From NCBI GenBank assembly GCA_945889625.1, contig CAMDCE010000004.1, forward strand, positions 62,001 through 126,000: a stretch of 64,000 nt of DNA, read 5' to 3'. The notes under the pieces are model-generated. The model had not been told where the DNA came from and searched no databases. It saw only the letters and a program-made list of their open reading frames with translations. The position numbers were made by a program, and so were the translations under genes. This document shows positions 56,709-64,000 of this stretch, piece after piece. The DNA is from Asaia bogorensis (GTDB lineage Bacteria > Pseudomonadota > Alphaproteobacteria > Reyranellales > Reyranellaceae). How positions within the stretch are numbered: the stretch's first letter is position 1; every line of letters starts with the position of its first letter.

Positions 56709-57674
56709 TCAGGCCCCGCCGTCGGCCTTGATCCCCAGCTGCTGGATCAGTTTGCCCAGGCGCTGGTGCTCGCGGGCAAGCCATTGCTCCAGCACGGCCG
56801 GGCTCATTGGCGTGACGTCGATATAGGCGCCGGCAAGGCGCTTTATGACGTCGGCATCGCCCAACGCCGCGCCGATCGCCGCGTTCAGCCGCTCGACGAT
56901 CGGCCCGGGCAGGCCTTTCGGCCCATAGACCGGCAGCGCCGAGCGCACTTCCATCTCGCCGACGCCCTGTTCGATCATGGTCGAGACGTTGGGCAGATCG
57001 GGGATGCGATTAGGCCCCACGATGGCCAGCGCCTTCACCGTTCCCGCCCTGACGTGATGCAGGATCAGCGATGTCGACACGACTCCGAGCTCGATGCGTC
57101 CGCCCAGCAGATCCTGCACGCCGGGCGGCAGGCCCTTGTAGGAGATCGAAGTGATATCGAGTCCGTACTTGATCTTGAGCTGCTCGGGGATCAGGTGGCC
57201 GCCGGTGCCGTTGCCGGGGTTGAGGTAATTGAGCTTACCGGGTCGCGCGCGAGCGTACTCGACCAGTTGGGCGAGATTGTCGACGGGCAGCGATGGCGGC
57301 ACGCAGATGATGGCGCTGCTGGCGCCGACCATGGCGACCGGCGTGAAGTCGGAGATGACGTCGAATGGCACCCTCATAAGGAACGGGAGAGCCACGTGAG
57401 CTGACACGGTGAGCAGCAGCGTGTAGCCGTCGGGCGCGGCGCTGCTCACCAGGGAGCCCGCCACCACACCGTTGCCGCCTGGCCGGGGATCGATGACCAG
57501 CGGCTGGCCGAACTCCTTTAGCACGGCCTCGGAGAGGGAACGCACCGCCACGTCGATCATCCCGCCGGCCGGGCCCGGCAGCACGACGCGGATCGGCTTC
57601 GACGGATAGGTCTCTGCACGAGCGGCGAGGGGCGCCGCGAGCGCAGCGCCCAGCAGCAGACGACGGTGCAGCAT
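56709..57674 (-). CDS. Bug/TctC-type periplasmic solute receptor
   Basis: The 321-residue protein has a signal peptide (HRRLLLGAALAAPLAARA). The TctC landmarks follow: YPSKPIRVVLPGPAGG, VDPRPGGNGVVAG-like sequence, and GLPGPIVERLNAA near the end. It binds a carboxylate in the periplasm, but no TctA/TctB permease genes are adjacent, as is common for Bug proteins. Its ATG overlaps the TauD stop by one base (TGATG), so the two are translationally coupled. Confidence 0.92.
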   Translation of the reverse strand: MLHRRLLLGAALAAPLAARAETYPSKPIRVVLPGPAGGMIDVAVRSLSEAVLKEFGQPLVIDPRPGGNGVVAGSLVSSAAPDGYTLLLTVSAHVALPFLMRVPFDVISDFTPVAMVGASSAIICVPPSLPVDNLAQLVEYARARPGKLNYLNPGNGTGGHLIPEQLKIKYGLDITSISYKGLPPGVQDLLGGRIELGVVSTSLILHHVRAGTVKALAIVGPNRIPDLPNVSTMIEQGVGEMEVRSALPVYGPKGLPGPIVERLNAAIGAALGDADVIKRLAGAYIDVTPMSPAVLEQWLAREHQRLGKLIQQLGIKADGGA

Positions 57675-58513
57675 CAGGCGGCGCGATAAAACGGCTTGTC
57701 GCCGCACACCGTCACGCGGTGGCCATAGCGGCGGTGCGGGAAGTAGTCGAACATGGCGTGGTGCTGGGCACAGCGGTTGTCCCAGAACGCCACCGAGTTG
57801 GCCTGCCATTTGAAGCGGCACTGGAACTCCGGCGTCTCGATGTGGCGGTAGAGCATTTCCAACAGCGCGTCGCTCTCGTTCTTGCGCAGCTGAGGGATGC
57901 GCAGCGTGAAGCCGCGGTTGACGTACAGTCCCTGCTTGCCAGTCACCGGATGGGTGCGCACCACCGGATGTTCGGCGTTGGGGAACTTGATGTCGTCGCG
58001 GTCGGTCGCCTTGGCGCGGTAGTAGTGTGCCTTGGAGCTGTCGTGCAGCGCGGTCAGGCCCTGCAGCATCTGCTTGATCGGCCCGGACAGGGTCTCGTAG
58101 GCGCGGTAGGTGTTGGCGAACAGCGTATCGCCGCCGCCGTCGGGCGGCACTTCGGTGAGATGGAGGATCGAGCCCATCGGCGGCTCGAGGTCGCACGACA
58201 CGTCGGAGTGCCAGTCCTCGCCGGCCACGTGCTTGGAGTTCTCGTCGGCCTTGATGACCAGGATCTCGGGATGCTCCTTGAATGCGATCGGCGCGTTGGG
58301 GTGCACATGCAGCGGCCCGAAGCGGCGGCCGAAATCCTTGTGCTGGTCGATCGACATCTTCTGGTCGCGGAAGAAGATCACCAGATTGTCCATCAGCGCA
58401 TCGTGCACTTCCTGGAACTGCTGGTTGCCCAGGGGTTTGGCGAGATCGACGCCGAAGATCTCCGCGCCGATGGTCGGGGTGAGCTTGCGCACATCGATCG
58501 ACTGGTAGGCCAT
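57674..58513 (-). CDS. TauD/TfdA-family dioxygenase, intact triad
   Basis: The 279-residue close paralog of the protein at 1623-2468 has the complete metal motif (EDWHSDVSCD), a distal His in WDNRCAQHHAMFDY and the 2-oxoglutarate Arg (GHRVTV). It starts with GAGGAAACAAGG before the ATG at 58513. It is coupled to a Bug receptor gene, implying that the receptor's ligand, an organic acid or sulfonate, is its substrate. The divergent IclR gene probably controls the pair. Confidence 0.92.
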   Translation of the reverse strand: MAYQSIDVRKLTPTIGAEIFGVDLAKPLGNQQFQEVHDALMDNLVIFFRDQKMSIDQHKDFGRRFGPLHVHPNAPIAFKEHPEILVIKADENSKHVAGEDWHSDVSCDLEPPMGSILHLTEVPPDGGGDTLFANTYRAYETLSGPIKQMLQGLTALHDSSKAHYYRAKATDRDDIKFPNAEHPVVRTHPVTGKQGLYVNRGFTLRIPQLRKNESDALLEMLYRHIETPEFQCRFKWQANSVAFWDNRCAQHHAMFDYFPHRRYGHRVTVCGDKPFYRAA

Positions 58514-58592
58514 CCTTGTTTCCTCCCGAGCTCGGGCTCGTGGGACGGCAAGATACGCCTGTCGCGGCGCGATGCTCGGGCAAAGTCGACAA

Positions 58593-58609
58593 AGTCCGTA
58601 TTGCGGACT
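58593..58609. promoter_or_regulatory. Inverted repeat, candidate IclR operator
   Basis: AGTCCG-TATTG-CGGACT is a perfect 6-bp inverted repeat. It lies 10 bp before the IclR start, in the 106-bp gap divergent to the TauD-Bug pair. Its position fits autoregulation and control of the pair. Confidence 0.5.
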
Positions 58610-58619
58610 AGCGTGCGGC

Positions 58620-59357
58620 ATGGCCTCCAAAGCCGTCATCGAGCCGATCCGTCGCGCCTTCGCGGTGCTGGAGGCGCTGAATCAAAGGCGCTCAACCACA
58701 CTCAATGTGCTGGTCGTCGAGACCGGCCTGCCGCGGCCGACCGTGGTGCGGCTGCTCCATACCTTGATCGCCCTGGGCTATGCCTCGCGAGTCTCGCGCG
58801 AGGCGGGCTACCGGCTCACCGACCAGGTGCTCAACCTCGCAGGCGGCGTCCGCTTCATCGATCACCTTGTCGACGCCGCCATCCCGCACATGAGCCGCTT
58901 CACGCGCGAACAGGGTTGGCCGCTCTATCTCGGGACGCTCAGTGCCGGCGGCATGGCTGTCCGCCACTCGACCGCGCCGGAGAGCCCGATGTCGTTCGAA
59001 ACAGCGGGCTATAACCTCAAGAGCCATGTGCTGGTCGGCGCGCTCGGCCGTGCCTGGCTCGCCTTCTGTCCCGATGAGGAACGCCGCGCCATCCTGCGCG
59101 GTATCGACGTCCGTCAGGGACCCGCGCTCACATCGGCGCTCGAGCGCATCCGCCGCGACGGCCACGCCTTCACCGTGCCGCCCAAGCCGATGCGCATCCA
59201 CGGCATGGCCGTGCCGGTTCGCGACAAGGACCGCGTGCTCGGCTGCATCTCCATGCGCTTCCCGCGCTCGGCGATGAGCGAGACCGCGGCCGGCGCGAAA
59301 TACGGCCCGCTGCTCACGGCGCTCGCGCGGGAGATCGCTGCGGATGCTGGGCGATGA
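58620..59357 (+). CDS. IclR-family transcriptional regulator
   Basis: The protein has about 245 residues. An N-terminal winged HTH (LNVLVVETGLPRPTVVRLLH) is followed by the IclR effector domain (VLVGALGRAWLAF, AVPVRDKDRVLGCISMRFP). It probably senses the ligand handled by the divergent TauD-Bug genes. The ATG at 58620 gives the standard length; the frame opens 48 bp earlier without domain content. Confidence 0.92.
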   Translation: MASKAVIEPIRRAFAVLEALNQRRSTTLNVLVVETGLPRPTVVRLLHTLIALGYASRVSREAGYRLTDQVLNLAGGVRFIDHLVDAAIPHMSRFTREQGWPLYLGTLSAGGMAVRHSTAPESPMSFETAGYNLKSHVLVGALGRAWLAFCPDEERRAILRGIDVRQGPALTSALERIRRDGHAFTVPPKPMRIHGMAVPVRDKDRVLGCISMRFPRSAMSETAAGAKYGPLLTALAREIAADAGR

Positions 59358-59456
59358 AGACCAGGCAACCGCCGCATCATATGCGCTCGTTTTAGCTTTT
59401 CCGTGCCTGACCCGAAGCCGACAACCTCTCGTACACAATGCATTGATCTTCCACGG

Positions 59457-59885
59457 CTAGTCAGCCCTCGCCGCGATGGTTTCGATCTCGACTTCGACAC
59501 CCGAACGGGGAAACTTGTTCACGACCAGAAGCGTGGCCGGCGGGCTGTGACCGCCCATGATTCGCCCGCGTATGCGGAAATAATCGTCCAGGACAGACTT
59601 GTCTGTGACGTAGACAGTGAATTTTACAACGTCCTCGAACGTCATGTTGGCCGCGGCGAGAATGATGCGGATGCGCTCGAAGATCACCTCAATTTGTTCC
59701 AGCGGGTCCTCGGGGACCGTACCGTCCAGGCGCGCGCCAACCTGTCCATTGCAGAACAGGAGCCTGGCGTTCGGGGGAACTTCCGTGGCGTGCGCAGCAT
59801 TGCTGGAATGGGCGCAAATTCGATCGTTGAGCGTATGGACCGTCAACATCGTCGCATTCCTCTTCAGCAGAGCAATTGGGCTCAT
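59457..59885 (-). CDS. RidA (YjgF/YER057c/UK114) family protein
   Basis: The 142-residue protein has the RidA trimer-fold motifs (LLFCNGQVGARLDGTVPEDP, FEDVVKFTVYVTD, and an ESGVEVEIETIA-type end). RidA proteins deaminate reactive enamines or imines; relatives act in amide and aminoacrylate catabolism. Its ATG overlaps the amidase stop (ATGA), so it works with the amidase. Confidence 0.88.
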   Translation of the reverse strand: MSPIALLKRNATMLTVHTLNDRICAHSSNAAHATEVPPNARLLFCNGQVGARLDGTVPEDPLEQIEVIFERIRIILAAANMTFEDVVKFTVYVTDKSVLDDYFRIRGRIMGGHSPPATLLVVNKFPRSGVEVEIETIAARAD

Positions 59886-61336
59886 CGTGGGTCATGGATC
59901 GGTGCGAAGCCGGGCGGGAAGTGCGCCGAGGCATGCGTTTCGGCGTCGAACGCCTGGGCGAGAGCGATCAGTTCGGCTTCGGCAAACCATGGCGCCACGA
60001 AATGGATGCCGATCGGCAGTCCGCTCTTGGAGTGACCGAACGGAATGCTGATCGCCGGGTGGCCGGTCATGTTGAACGGGATGGTGTAGGTGTACCAGGC
60101 CGAGCGCAGGTCGCCGATCGGCTTGCCGTCGACCACGAGCGGCGCGAACTGGTCCTGCGAGGCCAGGGGCGCCGGCGTCGCGACGGTGGGCGTCAGCAGG
60201 AGGTCGGTGTCGGCGAACAGCCTTTGCACCGAGCGATAGGCCGCAGTGCGGTCGAGTAGCGCCCGGCGGAGCGTCGCGACGTCGATCGCCGCACCTTCGT
60301 CGAGTGTCTTGGCGAAGGAGGGATCGAGATCGCCGCGGCGTGACTTCAGGATCTCGCCGAAACGCTCGATCTGGTTGGCGCGCAGGATCAGTCGGGCGAC
60401 GTCGAGCTTCCAGTCGATCTCGCGGCCGTCCATCTCGCGGATCATGGCACCTCGCTTGTCGAGGAAGGCGATGGCGGCATTGAGCCGGGCTTCGGTGTCG
60501 GGATCGAGATAGCCGCCGGTCAGGCGGCGAATGACGGTGACGCGCTTGCCGGCGATCGGGTCGGTCGCCGCGGTCTGCGGCCAGGCGAAGGGCGTGCGGC
60601 CGATGGCGGCCGTCCACGGATCCCCGGGATGGCCGCGCGACATCGAGGCGAGGCCAACGCCAAGATCGGCAGGGTGCCGCGCCATGACGCCGAGATAGGT
60701 CAGTTGGCCGAACTGGTCGGGCGCCGCCTCGTGCGGCACGCGGCCGAGCGTCGCCTTCAATCCGTAGACGCCGCAGCAGGCGGCGGGAATCCGTCCCGAA
60801 CCCGCGCCATCGGTCGTTATGGCGATCGGGCCGAGGCCCAGTGCTACCGACACCGCAGCACCACCGCTCGAGCCGCCCGATGTGTGCTCGCGATTCCATG
60901 GATTGCGCGTGACGCCGTGCAGGCGGCTGTCGGTCAGCACCTTGTGGCCGTATTCCGGCGTCGTGGTCTTGGCGAACAGAATGGCGTCCGCGGCGCGCCA
61001 TTGGCCGATCGCGCTGGCATCGGTGTCCGGTACGTTGTCCTTCATCGTGAGCGATGCGAACGCCGTGCGCAGGCCCTTGCTCAGGATCAGGTCCTTGGCG
61101 GAGACCGGCACGGCGGCCAGCGCGCCGAACGCCGTTCCCTGCTCGCGTCGTGCATCGAGCCTGTCGGCTGCCGCCCGCGCGCCTTCGGCATCGAGCGTGG
61201 CGATGGGGTTGAACGGCTCGGCGCGTCTGCAACGTGCCAGCACCCCTTCGATGATGTCGCGTGCCGCGACGCTACCTGAGGTGAAGGCCCGGACAAGGGC
61301 CGCGACGGGCCGGCCAGCGAAATCCTGATGCGTCAT
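59882..61336 (-). CDS. Amidase signature family hydrolase
   Basis: The 484-residue enzyme has the catalytic Lys81 (SAKDL), the cis-Ser in GGSSGG (156-157) and nucleophile Ser180 (DGAGSGRIPAACCG). It hydrolyses an amide to acid and ammonia. The absence of a GatB/GatC partner argues for a catabolic amidase and not GatA. It leads a two-gene unit with the RidA protein and is divergent from the reductase at 61416. Confidence 0.92.
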   Translation of the reverse strand: MTHQDFAGRPVAALVRAFTSGSVAARDIIEGVLARCRRAEPFNPIATLDAEGARAAADRLDARREQGTAFGALAAVPVSAKDLILSKGLRTAFASLTMKDNVPDTDASAIGQWRAADAILFAKTTTPEYGHKVLTDSRLHGVTRNPWNREHTSGGSSGGAAVSVALGLGPIAITTDGAGSGRIPAACCGVYGLKATLGRVPHEAAPDQFGQLTYLGVMARHPADLGVGLASMSRGHPGDPWTAAIGRTPFAWPQTAATDPIAGKRVTVIRRLTGGYLDPDTEARLNAAIAFLDKRGAMIREMDGREIDWKLDVARLILRANQIERFGEILKSRRGDLDPSFAKTLDEGAAIDVATLRRALLDRTAAYRSVQRLFADTDLLLTPTVATPAPLASQDQFAPLVVDGKPIGDLRSAWYTYTIPFNMTGHPAISIPFGHSKSGLPIGIHFVAPWFAEAELIALAQAFDAETHASAHFPPGFAPIHDPR

Positions 61337-61415
61337 CGGGTGACTATGGCGGTCGCGTAGACGTCATTCCACGACGTTGTGATAAGACTGAGGTCGTCAA
61401 TCCGGAGGAGTTCGC

Positions 61416-62408
61416 ATGTCATTCCGTGCGCTGGTGCTGAGCCAGGGGGCCGACCGCAAGGTGAGTGGCGTCGTCGAGACGCTCGACGAGAGCAAGCTTC
61501 CGGCGGGCGATGTCACCGTCGCGATCGAATACTCGACGCTCAATTATAAGGACGGTCTGGTCCTGACGAGCGGCGGCGGGCTGGTGAAGAGCTGGCCGCA
61601 TGTCGGCGGCATCGATTTCGCGGGAACCGTCGAGGCCTCGACGAACGTCTCCTTCAAGCCGGGCGACAAGGTGGTATTGAACGGCTGGCGCGTCGGCGAG
61701 CTGCACTGGGGCGGCTACGCCACCAAGGCGCGGGTCAAGGGCGACTGGCTGGTGAAGCTGCCCGCCGCGATCTCGACCAAGCGTGCCATGGCGATCGGTA
61801 CGGCGGGCTATACTTCCATGCTCTGCGTCATGGCCCTGGAGAAGCACGGCATCACGCCGACGTCGGGCGAGGTCGTGGTGACGGGCGCGGCGGGCGGCGT
61901 CGGCAGCGTGGCCGTCGCGATCCTGGCCAAGCTCGGCTACGCCGTCGCCGCCGCCACCGGCCGGCCGCAGGAAGGCGCCTATCTCACGTCGCTCGGCGCC
62001 AAGACGATCATCGATCGCAAGGAGCTTACCGAGGCGCCCGACCGGCCGTTGCTGGCGGAGCGTTTTGCCGGCGTCGTCGACACGGTTTCCGGCGTGATGT
62101 TCGCCAAGGCGCTCGCCCAGCTCAAATACGGCGGTGCTGCCGCGGTGTGCGGGTTGGCGGCCGGCCCGGCTTTTCCCGGCTCCATCCTGCCGTTCATCCT
62201 GCGCGGCGTTTCGGTCTACGGCATCGACTCGGTGATGCTGCCGATGGCGCCGCGTCAGGAAGCATGGAAGCGCCTCGCTACGGACCTGCCACTCGACAAA
62301 CTCGACAGCACGGTGAGCGAGGCGGGCCTCGGCGATCTTTTGGCGCTGGCCCCAAAAATCCTCAAAGGAGAAATACGCGGCCGCGTGGTTGTCGACGTGA
62401 ACAAGTGA
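61416..62408 (+). CDS. Acrylyl-CoA reductase-like MDR oxidoreductase (AcuI/YhdH type)
   Basis: The 330-residue medium-chain reductase lacks catalytic zinc. It has the YhdH/AcuI hallmarks: YSTLNYKDGLVLTSGGGLVK, GGIDFAGTV, and the NADPH loop VTGAAGGVGSVAV. AcuI reduces toxic acrylyl-CoA to propionyl-CoA. GGAGGAG lies upstream of the ATG. The omega-aminotransferase next door could supply malonic semialdehyde-derived intermediates, so a beta-alanine/C3 route is plausible. Confidence 0.88.
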   Translation: MSFRALVLSQGADRKVSGVVETLDESKLPAGDVTVAIEYSTLNYKDGLVLTSGGGLVKSWPHVGGIDFAGTVEASTNVSFKPGDKVVLNGWRVGELHWGGYATKARVKGDWLVKLPAAISTKRAMAIGTAGYTSMLCVMALEKHGITPTSGEVVVTGAAGGVGSVAVAILAKLGYAVAAATGRPQEGAYLTSLGAKTIIDRKELTEAPDRPLLAERFAGVVDTVSGVMFAKALAQLKYGGAAAVCGLAAGPAFPGSILPFILRGVSVYGIDSVMLPMAPRQEAWKRLATDLPLDKLDSTVSEAGLGDLLALAPKILKGEIRGRVVVDVNK

Positions 62409-62424
62409 TAGATACGGTGAGACT

Positions 62425-62491
62425 GTCATCCCGAGCGTAGCGAGGGATCTTTGGGTTGCCGCTAAGGATCCCTCGCTACGCTCGGGATGAC
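62425..62491. repeat. Dispersed-type 25-bp perfect inverted repeat
   Basis: Arms 62425-62449 and 62467-62491 are exact reverse complements, containing CCGAGCGTAGCGAGGGATC, with a 17-bp spacer. This is the widespread intergenic repeat whose minus-strand reading gives the spurious peptide HPERSEGS. It may also form a terminator-like hairpin after the reductase gene. Confidence 0.85.
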
Positions 62492-62519
62492 AAAACAACA
62501 TTTGCTAAAGGTAGTTCCC

Positions 62520-63839
62520 ATGACGCCTCCCAACACAGCGCCGGCCAACAATCTCGAAGCCTTATTCATGCCGTTCACGGCGAACCGGCAGTTCAAGAAG
62601 AACCCGCGGATGCTGGCCAAGGCCAAGGGCGTGCACTACTGGACGCCGGAGGGACGCAAGATCATCGACGGCACGGCGGGCCTGTGGTGCGTCAATGCCG
62701 GCCACGGCCGCGAGGAGATCAAGGTGGCGATCGCCAAGCAGCTCGACGAGATGGACTACGCGCCGTCGTTCCAGATGGGCCATCCCAAGGCGTTCGAGCT
62801 GGCGGCGCGGCACGCCGCTATGCTACCGGGCGATCTCAACCACGCCTTCTATTGCAACTCTGGCTCCGAGGCCGTCGATAGCGCGCTCAAGATCGCCCTC
62901 GCGTATCACCGCGCCAACGGCCAGGGCACGCGCACGCGCTTTGTCGGCCGCGAGCGCGGCTATCATGGCGTCGGCTTCGGCGGCATATCCGTGGGCGGCA
63001 TGGTCAACAACCGCAAATGGTTCTCCCTGCTGCCGGGCGTCGACCATCTGCCGCACACCCATCTGCCGAAGAACGCCTTCTCCAAGGGCCAGCCCGAGCA
63101 TGGCGTCGAGCTTGCCGATGAACTGGAGAAGATCGTCGGCCTGCACGACGCCTCCAACATCGCCGCCGTCATCGTCGAGCCCTGCGCCGGCTCGACCGGC
63201 TACCTGCCGCCGCCCAAGGGCTATCTCGAGCGGCTGCGCCAGATCTGCGACAAGCACGGCATCCTGCTGATCTTCGACGAGGTCATCACCGGGTTCGGCC
63301 GTCTCGGCACGGCCTTCGCCGCCGACAAGTTCGGCGTCATTCCCGACCTGATGACGGTGGCCAAGGGTATCTCCAACGCCACCGTGCCGATGGGCGGCGT
63401 GTTTGTGAGGAAGCCCGTGTTCGACGGATTGATGAACGGCCCCGAGAACGCCATCGACCTGTTCCACGGCTATACCTACTCGGCCCATCCGCTGGCCTGC
63501 GCGGCGGCGTCCGCCGTGCTCGACATCTACCGCGACGAGAACCTGTTCGAGCGCTCGGCCGAGCTCTCGCCCTACTGGGAGGACGGCGTGCACTCGCTGA
63601 AGGGCCTGCCCAACGTCACCGACATCCGCAATCTCGGGCTTGCCGCCGGGATCGATCTCGCGCCCAGCGGTCCGGTCGGGACCCGCGGCTACGCGGCCTT
63701 CACCAAGGCCTTCGAGCTCGGCCTGATGGTCCGCCAGTCGGGCGATGCCATCGCCATGTCGCCGCCGCTGGTGATCGAGAAGGCGCAGATCGACGAGATC
63801 ATCGACATCACCGCCAAGACCATCAGGGCGGTCGCCTAG
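62520..63839 (+). CDS. Omega-amino acid:pyruvate aminotransferase (class III)
   Basis: The 439-residue PLP enzyme has Lys282 (TVAKGISN) as the Schiff-base lysine, Asp253 in FDEVITGFGR binding the pyridine nitrogen, and the beta-alanine-pyruvate transaminase opening (FMPFTANRQFKKNPRML). It moves the amino group from beta-alanine or related omega-amino acids to pyruvate. The ATG at 62520 is preferred; the frame opens at 62487 within the dispersed repeat. Confidence 0.92.
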   Translation: MTPPNTAPANNLEALFMPFTANRQFKKNPRMLAKAKGVHYWTPEGRKIIDGTAGLWCVNAGHGREEIKVAIAKQLDEMDYAPSFQMGHPKAFELAARHAAMLPGDLNHAFYCNSGSEAVDSALKIALAYHRANGQGTRTRFVGRERGYHGVGFGGISVGGMVNNRKWFSLLPGVDHLPHTHLPKNAFSKGQPEHGVELADELEKIVGLHDASNIAAVIVEPCAGSTGYLPPPKGYLERLRQICDKHGILLIFDEVITGFGRLGTAFAADKFGVIPDLMTVAKGISNATVPMGGVFVRKPVFDGLMNGPENAIDLFHGYTYSAHPLACAAASAVLDIYRDENLFERSAELSPYWEDGVHSLKGLPNVTDIRNLGLAAGIDLAPSGPVGTRGYAAFTKAFELGLMVRQSGDAIAMSPPLVIEKAQIDEIIDITAKTIRAVA

Positions 63840-63873
63840 CGCGGCCGCCGCTCGCCTGCTAGGGGGGCGGGAC

Positions 63874-64000
63874 GTGGTCGTCGATCTGAGCCTCACCGTC
63901 GCCGTCGGCATCGCCGCCACGATCGCGCATTTGGCGATTGCCGGGGCGGTGACGGTCCACGTGCTGCTGAACAAGCGCAATGTCGGCGCCGCCATCTCGT
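63874..64000 (+). CDS. Probable cardiolipin synthase, N-terminus (runs off the window)
   Basis: A GTG at 63874, with a G-rich ribosome-binding stretch upstream, opens 42 codons reading a membrane segment (VAVGIAATIAHLAIAGAVTV) and then HVLLNKRNVGAAIS. This resembles the start of the two-span phospholipase D-type cardiolipin synthases. The catalytic HKD motifs lie outside the window. Confidence 0.55.
   Translation, partial: MVVDLSLTVAVGIAATIAHLAIAGAVTVHVLLNKRNVGAAIS

Noticed and set aside
59882..61336. Reading the amidase as GatA of an amidotransferase
   Set aside because: No gatB or gatC is adjacent and the coupled partner is a RidA protein, so a catabolic amidase is more likely.

Overview
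The window is GC-rich, densely coded chromosomal DNA from what looks like an aerobic, oligotrophic soil or freshwater alphaproteobacterium, possibly Reyranella-like. This rests on gene content: many peptide/opine-type ABC transporters, TauD/TfdA dioxygenases, a Bug/TctC receptor, PpdK-type pyruvate phosphate dikinase and MeaB. The genus is an inference. No rRNA, CRISPR array, transposase or integrase gene was seen. There is one intact tRNA, tRNA-Pro(CGG).

Layout. 0-11.9 kb: a TauD-family gene and a GNAT gene on the minus strand, then a plus-strand run of TauD-like protein, iron alcohol dehydrogenase, SDR, TauE/SafE exporter and a complete five-gene peptide-type ABC transporter. Its last ATPase gene is frameshifted. 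This run could form an organosulfonate or similar uptake and oxidation module. A small secreted Cys protein and another TauD gene follow. 12.0-23.1 kb: a probable 11-kb genomic island bounded by a 52-bp direct repeat made of the 3' part of tRNA-Pro. It carries an orphan HicB-like gene, LysR, a two-subunit molybdenum hydroxylase, SDR, GMC oxidoreductase, MaoC-like hydratase, glutaminyl-tRNA synthetase and a D-2-hydroxyacid dehydrogenase. 23.4-29.1 kb: a second ABC transporter split into two convergent halves with a cluster of palindromes between them. 29.3-34.0 kb: aspartate dehydrogenase, membrane acyltransferase, LTXXQ protein, GlpD and a small zinc-ribbon membrane protein.

34.1-41.3 kb is a housekeeping block: glyQ-glyS-ppdK, then meaB and a HIT hydrolase, ended by a 123-bp palindromic repeat. 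41.4-45.5 kb: a LysR regulator divergent from an unusual cluster, namely a six-TM protein fused to a NadD-like nucleotidyltransferase, two tandem paralogous GNATs and a small basic protein. I regard this as the best candidate for an undescribed system in the window. 45.6-52.9 kb: a third ABC transporter in one operon with a gamma-glutamyltransferase, suggesting gamma-glutamyl peptide or glutathione use. 53.1-56.6 kb: a YgfZ-type folate-binding protein and a very large membrane patatin-like lipase. 56.7-61.3 kb: a TauD-Bug receptor pair divergent from an IclR regulator, then a coupled amidase-RidA pair. 61.4-64.0 kb: AcuI-type reductase, omega-aminotransferase and the N-terminus of a probable cardiolipin synthase.
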